Source of the DNA: Goekera deserti
GTDB taxonomy: Bacteria; Actinomycetota; Actinomycetes; Mycobacteriales; Geodermatophilaceae
Length of the DNA: 64,000 nucleotides
NCBI RefSeq assembly: GCF_010685995.1
Contig: NZ_JAAGWK010000035.1
Span: forward strand, 1 to 64,000
Reading direction: 5' to 3'
Shown: piece after piece, positions 36,739-44,470 of the stretch
How positions within the stretch are numbered: the stretch's first letter is position 1
How the letters are laid out: every line of letters starts with the position of its first letter
Translations under genes and position numbers: made by a program
The notes under the pieces: generated by a model
What the model was told of the DNA's origin: nothing
Database searches by the model: none
Seen by the model: only the letters and a program-made list of their open reading frames with translations

Positions 36739-37695
36739 GTGCCCAGAACCAGCACGACCGTCATCGGCGCCGGCATCTCCGGCATCGCCTGCGCCCGAGC
36801 CCTGTCCGAGGCCGGGGTGGCCGTGCAGGTGCTCGACCGCGGCAACCGCCCCGGCGGCCGGATGAGCGGCCGCACCCTGCACGGCCGGGTGGTCGACCTC
36901 GGGGCCTCCTACTTCACCGCCACCGACGACTCCCCGTTCGCCGCCGTCGTGGCCGCCTGGGTGCAGCGCGGGCTGGCCCGGCCGTGGACCGACACCTTCG
37001 CCGTCGCCGGTCCGGGCGGGATCGGCGAGGTCAAGCGCGGGCCGATGCGCTACGCCGCCTCCGGTGGCCTGCGCGAGCTGGTCGTCGACCTGGCGCGCGG
37101 GCTGGACGTCGTCCAGCGGCGCACCGTGTCCGACGTCGCCCCCGGGCCGCGGGTCGACGGCGAGGACTGCGCCGCGGCCGTGCTCGCCATGCCCGACCCG
37201 CAGGCCCGCCGGCTGCTGGAGCGGGGCAGCCTCGCCGACCAGGCGCTGGACGCCCGCGGCTGGCAGGCGACGATCGCCGTCGTGCTCGGGTTCGCCGACC
37301 GGCAGTGGCCCGCCGACCTGCACGGGGCCTTCGTGCACGACTCCCCCGTCGTCGACTGGGTCGCCGACGACGGCGACCGGCGCGGCGACGGCGCACCGGT
37401 GCTGGTCGCGCACACCACCCCGGCCTTCGCCGAGCAGCACCTGGCCGAGCCCGACGGCGCGGTCGCCGAGGTGGTCGCCGCCGTCCGGCAGTGCCTCGGC
37501 ATCGACGCCGAGCCGGAGTGGACGCACGCCCACCGGTGGACCTTCGCGAAGCCCAGCAGCCCGCGGGAGCAGCCGTTCCACCTCGCCGAGGGCATCGGCA
37601 TCTGCGGGGACGGCTGGTCGGTCCCGTCCAAGGTGCAGGGTGCGTGGACGTCCGGGCACGCGCTCGGCGTCGAGCTCGCCCGGACCGCGGGCTGA
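36739..37695 (+). CDS. Renalase-like NAD(P)/FAD-dependent oxidoreductase
   Basis: The 318-residue flavoprotein begins with VIGAGISGIACARALSEAG (FAD-binding fold, 8-26), then RPGGRMSGRTLHGRVVDLGASYF (about 37-59), typical of the amine oxidase/renalase group, and ends with the FAD-contacting GICGDGWSVPSKVQGAWTSGH. The single small substrate domain and length (about 320) fit bacterial renalase-like proteins that oxidise isomeric NAD(P)H; that function is an inference. The start is GTG 36739. Confidence 0.85.
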   Translation: MPRTSTTVIGAGISGIACARALSEAGVAVQVLDRGNRPGGRMSGRTLHGRVVDLGASYFTATDDSPFAAVVAAWVQRGLARPWTDTFAVAGPGGIGEVKRGPMRYAASGGLRELVVDLARGLDVVQRRTVSDVAPGPRVDGEDCAAAVLAMPDPQARRLLERGSLADQALDARGWQATIAVVLGFADRQWPADLHGAFVHDSPVVDWVADDGDRRGDGAPVLVAHTTPAFAEQHLAEPDGAVAEVVAAVRQCLGIDAEPEWTHAHRWTFAKPSSPREQPFHLAEGIGICGDGWSVPSKVQGAWTSGHALGVELARTAG

Positions 37696-37720
37696 GGAGC
37701 TGCCTCTAGGCTGCCCGGCG

Positions 37721-38509
37721 ATGAGCGACACGGAGCCCGCCGGCTACGCCGAGGACCCGCTCGACGCCCCGGTGTTCGCCGCCGCGGACTCGGCCACCAC
37801 CGGCCCCGCCGCCGTCTGCCGGTCGGTGGTCAAGACCTACCGGACGGCGACCGAGACCGTCACCGCGCTCGACCGGGTCTCCCTGGAGATCCCGCGCGCG
37901 CAGGTGACCGTGGTGGTCGGCCCGTCCGGGTCGGGGAAGTCCTCGCTGCTGCGGCTGCTCGCCTGCATCGACCGCCCGGACGCCGGCGAGGTGCTCGTCG
38001 CCGGCCGGCGGGTGGACGGGCTGAACGCCCGGGCCCGGCGGCGGCTGCGCCAGCAGCAGGTGGCCTACCTGTTCCAGCGACCCGGGGAGAACCTGCTGCC
38101 CTACCTGGACGCCACCGCGCAGGTGCAGCTGGCCGCCCAGCTGCGCGGTGCCCGAGTGGGCGCGGACCAGGTGCGCGACCTGCTGGAGCGCCTCGGGCTG
38201 GGCGGGCGGGCCGACCACGTGCCGCGGCAGCTGTCCGGCGGGGAGCAGCAGCGGCTGGCGGTGGCCTGCGGCGTCGTCGGCGACCCGGCGCTGGTGGTCG
38301 CCGACGAGCCGACCGCGGAGCTGGACACCGCCGCCGCCGAGCGGGTGCTGGCCGCGATGCAGGAGCTGGCCCGGGGTGGGGTGGCGTTCGTGCTGTCCAG
38401 CCACGACCCCCGGGTGATGGCCATCGCCGACGGCTTCGTGCACCTGGACCACGGCGAGAGGACCCCCTCACCCCCCACCCCACGCTCCGCGCGGGGCGGG
38501 ACCCTGTGA
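37721..38509 (+). CDS. ABC transporter ATP-binding protein (MacB/LolD-like), first
   Basis: This 262-residue ATPase has Walker A GPSGSGKSSL (about 67-76), signature QLSGGEQQRLAVACGVV, Walker B LVVADEPTAELD and H-loop VLSSHDPRVM. The last 16 residues (RTPSPPTPRSARGGTL) are encoded by a copy of the GC-rich hairpin repeat and look nothing like an ATPase tail. It overlaps the second ATPase gene by 4 bp (GTGA) and belongs with the FtsX-type permease downstream. Confidence 0.92.
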   Translation: MSDTEPAGYAEDPLDAPVFAAADSATTGPAAVCRSVVKTYRTATETVTALDRVSLEIPRAQVTVVVGPSGSGKSSLLRLLACIDRPDAGEVLVAGRRVDGLNARARRRLRQQQVAYLFQRPGENLLPYLDATAQVQLAAQLRGARVGADQVRDLLERLGLGGRADHVPRQLSGGEQQRLAVACGVVGDPALVVADEPTAELDTAAAERVLAAMQELARGGVAFVLSSHDPRVMAIADGFVHLDHGERTPSPPTPRSARGGTL

Positions 38510-38517
38510 CGGGGCCG
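38457..38517. terminator. GC-rich hairpin repeat, copy 7, inside an operon
   Basis: The reverse complement aligns well with copies 1 and 2 (CAGGGTCCCGCC and GCGCGGAGCGTG are shared; the start CGGCCCCGTCAC matches). Here the element supplies the end of one ABC gene, its stop, and the first codons of the next. The usual stop-plus-AGGACCCC start has become GAGAGGACCCC, an open frame. Confidence 0.75.
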
Positions 38518-39189
38518 GACGACGGCCCCGCCGTCGAGGTGCGGGGCGCGGTGAAGCGGTTCACCCGGGGGGCGGAGACGGTGACCGCGCTGGACGGCGT
38601 GGACCTGCGGGTGCGGGCCGGTGAGTTCGTGGCGCTGGTCGGGCCGTCGGGCTCGGGCAAGAGCACGCTGCTGGCGCTGCTGTGCGGGTGGGAGACCGCC
38701 GACGCCGGCAGCGTCACCTACGGCGGCGCGCTGGCCGGGCGGCGCGCGGACACCTTCGGCTGGCCGGAGCTGGCGCTGGTGCCTCAGGCCCTCGGGCTGC
38801 TCGCCGACCTCGACCTGGCCGACAACGTGCTGCTGCCGGCCCGGCTGACCGGGGCGCTGGCCGCCTCGCGGCCGCGCGCGGGCGAGCTGATGGAGGCCTT
38901 CGGCATCGACCACCTCGCCGCTCGCGCCCCGCACCAGGCCTCGCTCGGGGAGCAGCAGCGGGTCGCCGTCGCCCGGGCGCTGCTGCTCGGCCCGGCCGTG
39001 CTGCTGGCCGACGAGCCGACGGCCCACCAGGACCGCGGTCACGCCGACCTGCTGCTCGACGAGGTGGTGGGCCAGGCCCGGGCGGGCTCGGCGGTGCTGG
39101 TGGCCACGCACGACGAGGTCGCCTGGGGCCGGGCCGACCGGGTGCTGTCGATGCGCGACGGCCGGCTCACCGAGGGGGCGCCGCGATGA
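38506..39189 (+). CDS. ABC transporter ATP-binding protein, second
   Basis: This 227-residue ATPase has Walker A GPSGSGKSTL (about 46-55), Walker B VLLADEPTAHQD and H-loop VATHDEVAW. The signature is unusual: ASLGEQQRVAVARAL in place of LSGGQQ, and the D-loop is AHQD instead of SALD. Together with the first ATPase it could form an asymmetric nucleotide-binding pair serving one large permease. It overlaps the permease gene by 4 bp (ATGA). Confidence 0.9.
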   Translation: MTGPDDGPAVEVRGAVKRFTRGAETVTALDGVDLRVRAGEFVALVGPSGSGKSTLLALLCGWETADAGSVTYGGALAGRRADTFGWPELALVPQALGLLADLDLADNVLLPARLTGALAASRPRAGELMEAFGIDHLAARAPHQASLGEQQRVAVARALLLGPAVLLADEPTAHQDRGHADLLLDEVVGQARAGSAVLVATHDEVAWGRADRVLSMRDGRLTEGAPR

Positions 39190-41837
39190 GCCGGCCCCCG
39201 CTCTGGCGGCTGGCGCCCTGGACCCGCGCGCCGCTGCTGGGCCTGCGCCAGCCGGCGGCCGTGCTGGCGGTCCTGGTCACCTCGGCCATCCTGGCCTGCG
39301 CGGCCGCCTCCGCCCCGCTGTTCCTCTCCTCCGCCCGGTCGGCCGCGCTGCAGCAGCAACTGGCGCAGGGCTGCGCCGAGGTGGGCTGGGGCCAGATCGG
39401 GGTGGACAGCGGCCCACCGGTCTCCCAGGCAGCGGACGCCGACCTCGCCGCCGCCTGGGCAGCCGAGGGTCGCGTCAGCGTGCCGGCCCTCGCCTTCGCC
39501 CGGATCGGTACCTCGGACGTGGCGCCGGGCGCGCTGCCGGTGGTCGACGCGCGGGGCGAGCCGCTGTCACTGCCCGCCGGGCTGCTGTACCGGCCCGGCG
39601 CGGCGGAGAACATCGAGGTCGTCGATTCGGTCGACGGCGCGGGCGTGTGGGTGCCGCAGACCTACGCCGAGGCGAGCGGCCTGGCGCCGGGCGACGAGGT
39701 GGAGGTGGCCGGCGTCCCGGTGCGGGTGGTCGGTGTCTACACCGACCTGTTCCGGGTGCCCGAGAGCACCTACTGGTGCGACTACCGCCAGCTGTACGCC
39801 AACGACGCCTCGGGCAACACCGCCCCGCCGGCCCTGCTGCTGGCCACCGACGAGGCCACCTTCTACGCCGTCACCGCGGGCACCGGTGCCGCCCGCCTGG
39901 CCCAGGTGCCGGTCGCGGCCGACGAGCTGTCGGTCACCGACGCGCGGGAGCTGCTCGCCGCCCAGGCGCGGGCGCAGGGCCGCGTGCCGACCCCGCCGCC
40001 GGCGACCGGAGCGTTCGTGCCCAACGAGCGGCTGCCCGGCGTCGTCGCGCGGGCCGAGCTGATCGAGGCAGGGCTGCGCGGGCCGGTCGTGCCGGTCGCG
40101 GTCGCCGGCGGCCTGCTGGCGCTGGTGCTCGTCGCCGCGGCCGGCAGCTTCTGGGCCGACCGGCGGGCCACCGAGGTGCGGCTGCTCGCCGCCCGCGGCG
40201 TGGGTCCGCTGCCGCTGGCCGGCAAGGCCGCGCTGGAGCTGGCGCTGCCGGCGCTGGCCGGGGCCGCGCTCGGCTGGACCGTGGCCCGCGGGCTGATCGC
40301 CGTGCTGGGCCCGGCCGACGACCTCGACCCCGCCGCCACCACCGCGGCGCTGTGGGCCGGCGCGGCCGCCTTCGTGGTCGGCCTGGGCTGCGCGGCCGGC
40401 GTCGCCGGGCTGCGCGCTCGGGGCACCGCCGAGCGCCCGCTGGGCGCGGCCGCCCGCTGGCCCTCGCGGGTGCCGTGGGAGCTGGCGCTGCTGGTCGCGG
40501 CCGGCTGGTGCTGGGTGCTGCTGCGCGGCCAGGACGCCGTCCGCCAGGACGCCGGGGTCGCGCAGGTCAACGGCCTGCTGGTGGCCTTCCCGCTGCTGGC
40601 CATCGCCGGCTCCGCGGTGCTGCTGGCCCGGCTGCTCAGCGCACTGCTGCCCCGGCTGCGGCGCTGGGCCGGGCGACGCTCCCCCGCGGTGTTCCTCGCC
40701 GTCAACCGGCTCGCCGCCGCCCGGCTGGCCACCGCCACGCTGCTGGTGGCGGTGACGCTGCCGGTCGCCGTCCTGGGGTACACCGCGACGCTCACCGAGA
40801 GCTCGCAGACCACGCTGGACGCCAAGGTCGGAGTACAGATCGGCACCACCGGGCGGGCGGTCACCTCGGTGTCCCGGTTCGACCCCACACCCGCGATCGA
40901 CGCCGTCGGCACCTACGTGGTGCGCTACGGCGACGGCAGCGTGCCGGCCCCGGCCGGGCAGGACGGCGACAGCGCCGGCCGGGTCGACGTCCAGGTGCTC
41001 GCGGTCGACCCCGACACGTTCGCCCGCACCGCCTTCTGGGACGACTCCTTCGCCGACGCCCCGCTGCCGGAGCTCCTGGAGGCCCTGCGCGGGCCGGACG
41101 TCGACGGCCGCCCGCCGGTGGTCGCCGCCGGGCTGGCGCCGGGGCCGGCCGACCTGGAGCTGGGCAGTCTCGCCGTCCCGGTGCAGGTGGTGGCGGAGGC
41201 CCGGGTGCTGCCGGGTCGGCGCACGGCCGACCCGGTGCTGCTGGTCGACGCCAGCCGGCTGCCCGACGTCGACCGCAGCGCCCGGGCCGACCGCACCGCC
41301 GAGATCTGGACCGAGGGCCCCACCGCCCCGGCCGTCGAGGCGCTCACCGCCGCCGGCGGCGTCCCGCTGCGGGTGGTGGACCAGGCGCTGGTGCTGAACA
41401 CGGCCAACTTCCTGGGCATCACCTGGACCTTCGGCTACCTGTCGGCCCTCGCGGTCTTCGTCGGGGTCATCGCCGCCGGCGGGCTGCTGCTGTACCTGGA
41501 GGCGCGCAGCCGCAGCCGGGTGTCCGGGTACGTGATGGCCCGGCGGCTGGGCCTGACCCGCGCGGCGCACCTGCGCTCACTGCTGCTGGAGCTGGGCGGC
41601 GTCGCCGTCGCCGGGCTGGTGCTGGGCACCCTGCTCGCCGCCGGCGCCGTCGCCGTGGTCTACCGGCGGCTGGACGTCGACCTGATCCGCCCGCCGACCC
41701 CGCTGCTGGACGTGCCCTGGACCGCCGGGCTGGTCACCGCCGTCCTGGCGCTGGTGCTCGCCGGCCTGGCCGCCCTCTACGCCCAGCACGCCGCCGACCG
41801 CGCCGACCCCGCCTCCGTCCTCCGCGAGGACGCCTGA
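39186..41837 (+). CDS. Large FtsX-type ABC transporter permease
   Basis: This 883-residue protein has an N-terminal helix (about 25-48), a long extracytoplasmic region (about 50-300), a helical block (about 300-535), a second extracytoplasmic region (about 540-755) and a C-terminal block of three helices. The duplicated layout is typical of MacB/LolCDE-like permeases that handle lipids or extract substrates from the membrane. Two ATPases precede it in an operon with 4-bp overlaps. The substrate is not evident. It is followed by a three-palindrome cassette. Confidence 0.88.
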   Translation: MSRPPLWRLAPWTRAPLLGLRQPAAVLAVLVTSAILACAAASAPLFLSSARSAALQQQLAQGCAEVGWGQIGVDSGPPVSQAADADLAAAWAAEGRVSVPALAFARIGTSDVAPGALPVVDARGEPLSLPAGLLYRPGAAENIEVVDSVDGAGVWVPQTYAEASGLAPGDEVEVAGVPVRVVGVYTDLFRVPESTYWCDYRQLYANDASGNTAPPALLLATDEATFYAVTAGTGAARLAQVPVAADELSVTDARELLAAQARAQGRVPTPPPATGAFVPNERLPGVVARAELIEAGLRGPVVPVAVAGGLLALVLVAAAGSFWADRRATEVRLLAARGVGPLPLAGKAALELALPALAGAALGWTVARGLIAVLGPADDLDPAATTAALWAGAAAFVVGLGCAAGVAGLRARGTAERPLGAAARWPSRVPWELALLVAAGWCWVLLRGQDAVRQDAGVAQVNGLLVAFPLLAIAGSAVLLARLLSALLPRLRRWAGRRSPAVFLAVNRLAAARLATATLLVAVTLPVAVLGYTATLTESSQTTLDAKVGVQIGTTGRAVTSVSRFDPTPAIDAVGTYVVRYGDGSVPAPAGQDGDSAGRVDVQVLAVDPDTFARTAFWDDSFADAPLPELLEALRGPDVDGRPPVVAAGLAPGPADLELGSLAVPVQVVAEARVLPGRRTADPVLLVDASRLPDVDRSARADRTAEIWTEGPTAPAVEALTAAGGVPLRVVDQALVLNTANFLGITWTFGYLSALAVFVGVIAAGGLLLYLEARSRSRVSGYVMARRLGLTRAAHLRSLLLELGGVAVAGLVLGTLLAAGAVAVVYRRLDVDLIRPPTPLLDVPWTAGLVTAVLALVLAGLAALYAQHAADRADPASVLREDA

Positions 41838-41851
41838 CCCAGCCCCCCGCC

Positions 41852-41938
41852 CAGCGTTGATCAGCTCAGCTGATCAACGCTGCCCACAGTCACCAACGTT
41901 GGTGAGCTCGGCCGGACGGTGATCAGCTCAGCTGATCA
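41852..41938. repeat. Three-palindrome cassette, copy 2
   Basis: Palindromes lie in the same order and spacing as in copy 1: CAGCGTTGATCAGCT (41852-41866) with its inverse at 41868-41882; TCACCAACGTTGGTGA (41890-41905); and TGATCAGCT (41920-41928) with its inverse at 41930-41938. The cassette again lies between convergent genes, here the permease and the thioesterase. Linker sequences CGGCC.GACGGTGATCAG are also shared. Confidence 0.9.
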
Positions 41939-41956
41939 ATGCTGAGGACGGCGGGA

Positions 41957-42799
41957 TCAGGGGCGGGGGGTGCGGGCCAGCTGGCGGCTGACGGCGACGA
42001 GGCGGCCGGTGGCGTCCCAGACGCGGTAGTCCTCGTCGATCCACCCGCCGGCGACCTGGCCGGTGCGCGACTCGACCAGGCACCAGCCCGGCGCCGGCAG
42101 GGCCCGGACGAGGGCCTGCAGCTGCACGGTCGGGGCCCAGCCGAGGGTGCCGGCGCCCCAGATCGACGGCGGCAGGCAGTCGAGCAGGGCGACCAGGGAC
42201 AGCGGGTCGGGGTCGCGGCCGTCGGCCAGCCGCACCCAGGCGCGCATGACGGCCTCCCCCGCCGGGGCGCCGACCGCCCAGCCGGCGGTGGCCGGGTCCA
42301 GCCGGCAGTCCAGCTCGGCCAGCAGGCCCGGCGCGACGACGCCGGGCACCGTGCTCCCGCCCGCGGCCGCGGCGGCGACGTCGATGCAGTCCTCGACGGG
42401 GGTGACCGACGGCGGGGCGGTGTCGTCGTCGGTGTAGGTCTGCGGGCCGGGGTCCAGGGTGCCGGTGGTGGCCTGGACGCTGATCACCGGGCCGGCCTCG
42501 TCGGCCAGCACGACCGTCGAGTGCGCCAGCGTGCGCCCGGTCGGGCCCGGGGTGACCTGCAGGTGGGCGGGGCCGGCCGCACCGGCGCGCAGGTAGCTCG
42601 CCGCGAGCGCCACCGCGTGCGGGTGCGGCGAGGACAGCACCGCGGCGCGGGCGGCCACCGCCAGCAGGTAGCCGCCGTTGAGGATCCCGCCGCCCACCTC
42701 CCAGCCGCCGTCGAGCTGGGCGGTCAGCCGGCCCTCGTGGTCCCGGCGCACGGCGGTGGAGCGGGCGAAACCGGAGTCCTGGTCATGGGTCTGCAGCAC
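41957..42799 (-). CDS. Acyl-CoA thioesterase-like protein (TesB hot-dog type)
   Basis: The 280-residue protein has a tandem hot-dog fold: GGWEVGGGILNGGYLLAVAARAA (about 30-52) and LRAGAAGPAHLQVTPGPTGRTL in the first domain, LSLVALLDCLPPSIWGAG and CLVESRTGQVAGGWIDEDYRVWDATGRLVAVSRQ in the second, which is the typical end of TesB-like proteins. It should hydrolyse acyl-CoA esters. GTG 42799 is the probable start; the long open frame upstream is a shadow. It is divergent from the aldo/keto reductase gene. Confidence 0.88.
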   Translation of the reverse strand: MLQTHDQDSGFARSTAVRRDHEGRLTAQLDGGWEVGGGILNGGYLLAVAARAAVLSSPHPHAVALAASYLRAGAAGPAHLQVTPGPTGRTLAHSTVVLADEAGPVISVQATTGTLDPGPQTYTDDDTAPPSVTPVEDCIDVAAAAAGGSTVPGVVAPGLLAELDCRLDPATAGWAVGAPAGEAVMRAWVRLADGRDPDPLSLVALLDCLPPSIWGAGTLGWAPTVQLQALVRALPAPGWCLVESRTGQVAGGWIDEDYRVWDATGRLVAVSRQLARTPRP

Positions 42800-42826
42800 A
42801 CAGGGCAGGGTGCCAGGGTGGGGGGC

Positions 42827-43795
42827 ATGGAGTACACGCACCTCGGTCGCAGCGGTCTGTCCGTGTCCCGGCTCTGCCTGGGCACGATGAACTTCGGCCC
42901 GGAGACCGACGAGGCCACCTCGCACGCCATCATGGACCGCGCCCACCAGGAGGGGGTCAACTTCTTCGACACCGCCAACGTCTACGGCTTCGCCGCCGGC
43001 AAGGGCCGGACCGAGGAGATCATCGGCACCTGGTTCGCGCAGGGCGGTCAGCGCCGGGAGAAGACCGTGCTGGCCACCAAGGTCTACGGCTCGATGACCG
43101 ACTGGCCCAACGACACGTTCCTGTCCGCCCGCAACCTGGTGCGCTCGGTCGACGCCTCGCTGCAGCGCCTGCAGACCGACTGGATCGACCTGTACCAGTT
43201 CCACCACGTCGACCTGAGGACGCCGTGGGAGGAGGTCTGGCAGGCCTGCGAGACGCTCGTCGCGCAGGGCAAGGTGCTCTACGTCGGCTCCAGCAACCAC
43301 GCCGGCTGGCAGCTGGCCGCGGCCAACGAGGCGGCTCGCTCCCGGCACTTCCTCGGCCTGGTCAGCGAGCAGTCGATCTACAACCTGCTCACCCGGGAGA
43401 TCGAGCTGGAGGTGATCCCGGCCGCGCAGCACTACGGCATCGGCATCATCCCGTGGAGCCCGCTGCAGCAGGGCCTGCTGGCCGGGGTGCTGGCGAAGCA
43501 GGAGGGCAGCCGCCGGCACAACGAGCGCGCGAAGGCGAAGATCGAGCAGCTGCGGCCGCAGCTGCAGCGCTACGAGGACCTGTGCGCCGAGTGGGGCGCC
43601 GCCCCGGCCGACGTCGGGCTGGCCTGGCTGCTGCACCAGCCCGCGGTCACCGCCCCGATCATCGGCCCGCGCACGATGGAGCAGTTCACCGGTGCGCTGG
43701 GCGCCCTGGACGTCACGCTGGGCACCGAGCAGCTCGCCGCGCTCGACGAGCTCTTCCCCGGGTACCGGACGGCGCCGGAGCACTACGCCTGGTGA
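42827..43795 (+). CDS. Aldo/keto reductase
   Basis: This 322-residue TIM-barrel enzyme reduces aldehydes or ketones with NADPH. The catalytic tetrad is visible in FFDTANVYG (Asp and Tyr, about 46-54), VLATKVYG (Lys) and LYQFHHVDL (His); cofactor-binding regions are IPWSPLQQGLLAG and IIGPRTMEQFTGALGAL. It belongs to the YghZ/Kv-beta-like subgroup. ATG 42827 is supported by GGGGGC upstream. It overlaps the convergent thpR gene by 13 bp. Confidence 0.93.
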   Translation: MEYTHLGRSGLSVSRLCLGTMNFGPETDEATSHAIMDRAHQEGVNFFDTANVYGFAAGKGRTEEIIGTWFAQGGQRREKTVLATKVYGSMTDWPNDTFLSARNLVRSVDASLQRLQTDWIDLYQFHHVDLRTPWEEVWQACETLVAQGKVLYVGSSNHAGWQLAAANEAARSRHFLGLVSEQSIYNLLTREIELEVIPAAQHYGIGIIPWSPLQQGLLAGVLAKQEGSRRHNERAKAKIEQLRPQLQRYEDLCAEWGAAPADVGLAWLLHQPAVTAPIIGPRTMEQFTGALGALDVTLGTEQLAALDELFPGYRTAPEHYAW

Positions 43796-44349
43796 GCGTC
43801 GGGGTGCCCGTCCGCGGGCACCCCGACCGGCCAGCCGGCCAGCGGCTCGTGCCGGGCGTCCGGGCCCAGGTGGCTGCGCAGCAGCTGCACCCGGGTGACC
43901 GGCCACACCGGCCCGCGGTAGCCGTCCAGCCGCGCGGGCAGCCCGGCGTCCACCGGCGCGCCGGGCCGCCACCGGCCCACGGTCAGGTGGGCGCGGAACT
44001 CCCGCCGCTCCACGTCGACCCCGGCGTCCCGGGCCGACCCGGCCAGCCGGCCGGCCAGGTCGGCCAGCGCCTCGACGTCGCCGGCCACCCCCACCCAGCA
44101 CACGCCCGGACGACGACGCACCCCGAAGCTGCCGCCCCCGGCCAGCCGCACCGACAGCGGCGGGCACCGCCGGACCACGTGCCCGGCACGGTCGGCGAGC
44201 CGGGCGGTGACGTCGGAGGGCACGTCGCCGAGGAACACCAGCGTCAGGTGCCAGCGGGCCGGCGGCGTCCAGCGGGGAGCGCCCGGTACGTCCCGGAGCG
44301 AGGCCAGCGCGGCGGCGAGGTGGTCGACGGCGGCCGGTGGCGGGGTCAC
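43783..44349 (-). CDS. thpR: RNA 2',3'-cyclic phosphodiesterase (2H family), N-terminus short
   Basis: This 188-residue protein has the two HxTx motifs of 2H phosphoesterases: HLTLVFLG (about 34-41) and HLTVGRW (about 121-127). It should open 2',3'-cyclic phosphates on RNA ends. It lacks the first strand (M-R-L-F-V-A) that normally precedes the part beginning VTPPPAAVDHL. That strand can be recovered one base out of frame upstream (A-R-L-F near 44360), so an indel is possible. The start given is GTG 44349. Confidence 0.8.
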   Translation of the reverse strand: MTPPPAAVDHLAAALASLRDVPGAPRWTPPARWHLTLVFLGDVPSDVTARLADRAGHVVRRCPPLSVRLAGGGSFGVRRRPGVCWVGVAGDVEALADLAGRLAGSARDAGVDVERREFRAHLTVGRWRPGAPVDAGLPARLDGYRGPVWPVTRVQLLRSHLGPDARHEPLAGWPVGVPADGHPDAHQA

Positions 44350-44470
44350 CGCCTCCGAACAGCCGGGCCGGGCGGCGGCCCGGCGCTGGGCAGCCGGTCA
44401 CCGGCGCCACGCCCGGGCCGAGCGGGCACACCGACGACGTGGCCGGGGGCCGCGCTGGACCGTCAGGGGG

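Noticed and set aside
41938-42820. Plus-strand extension of the aldo/keto reductase frame
   Set aside because: It is antisense to the thioesterase gene; the reductase family starts at MEYTHLGRSGL, ATG 42827.
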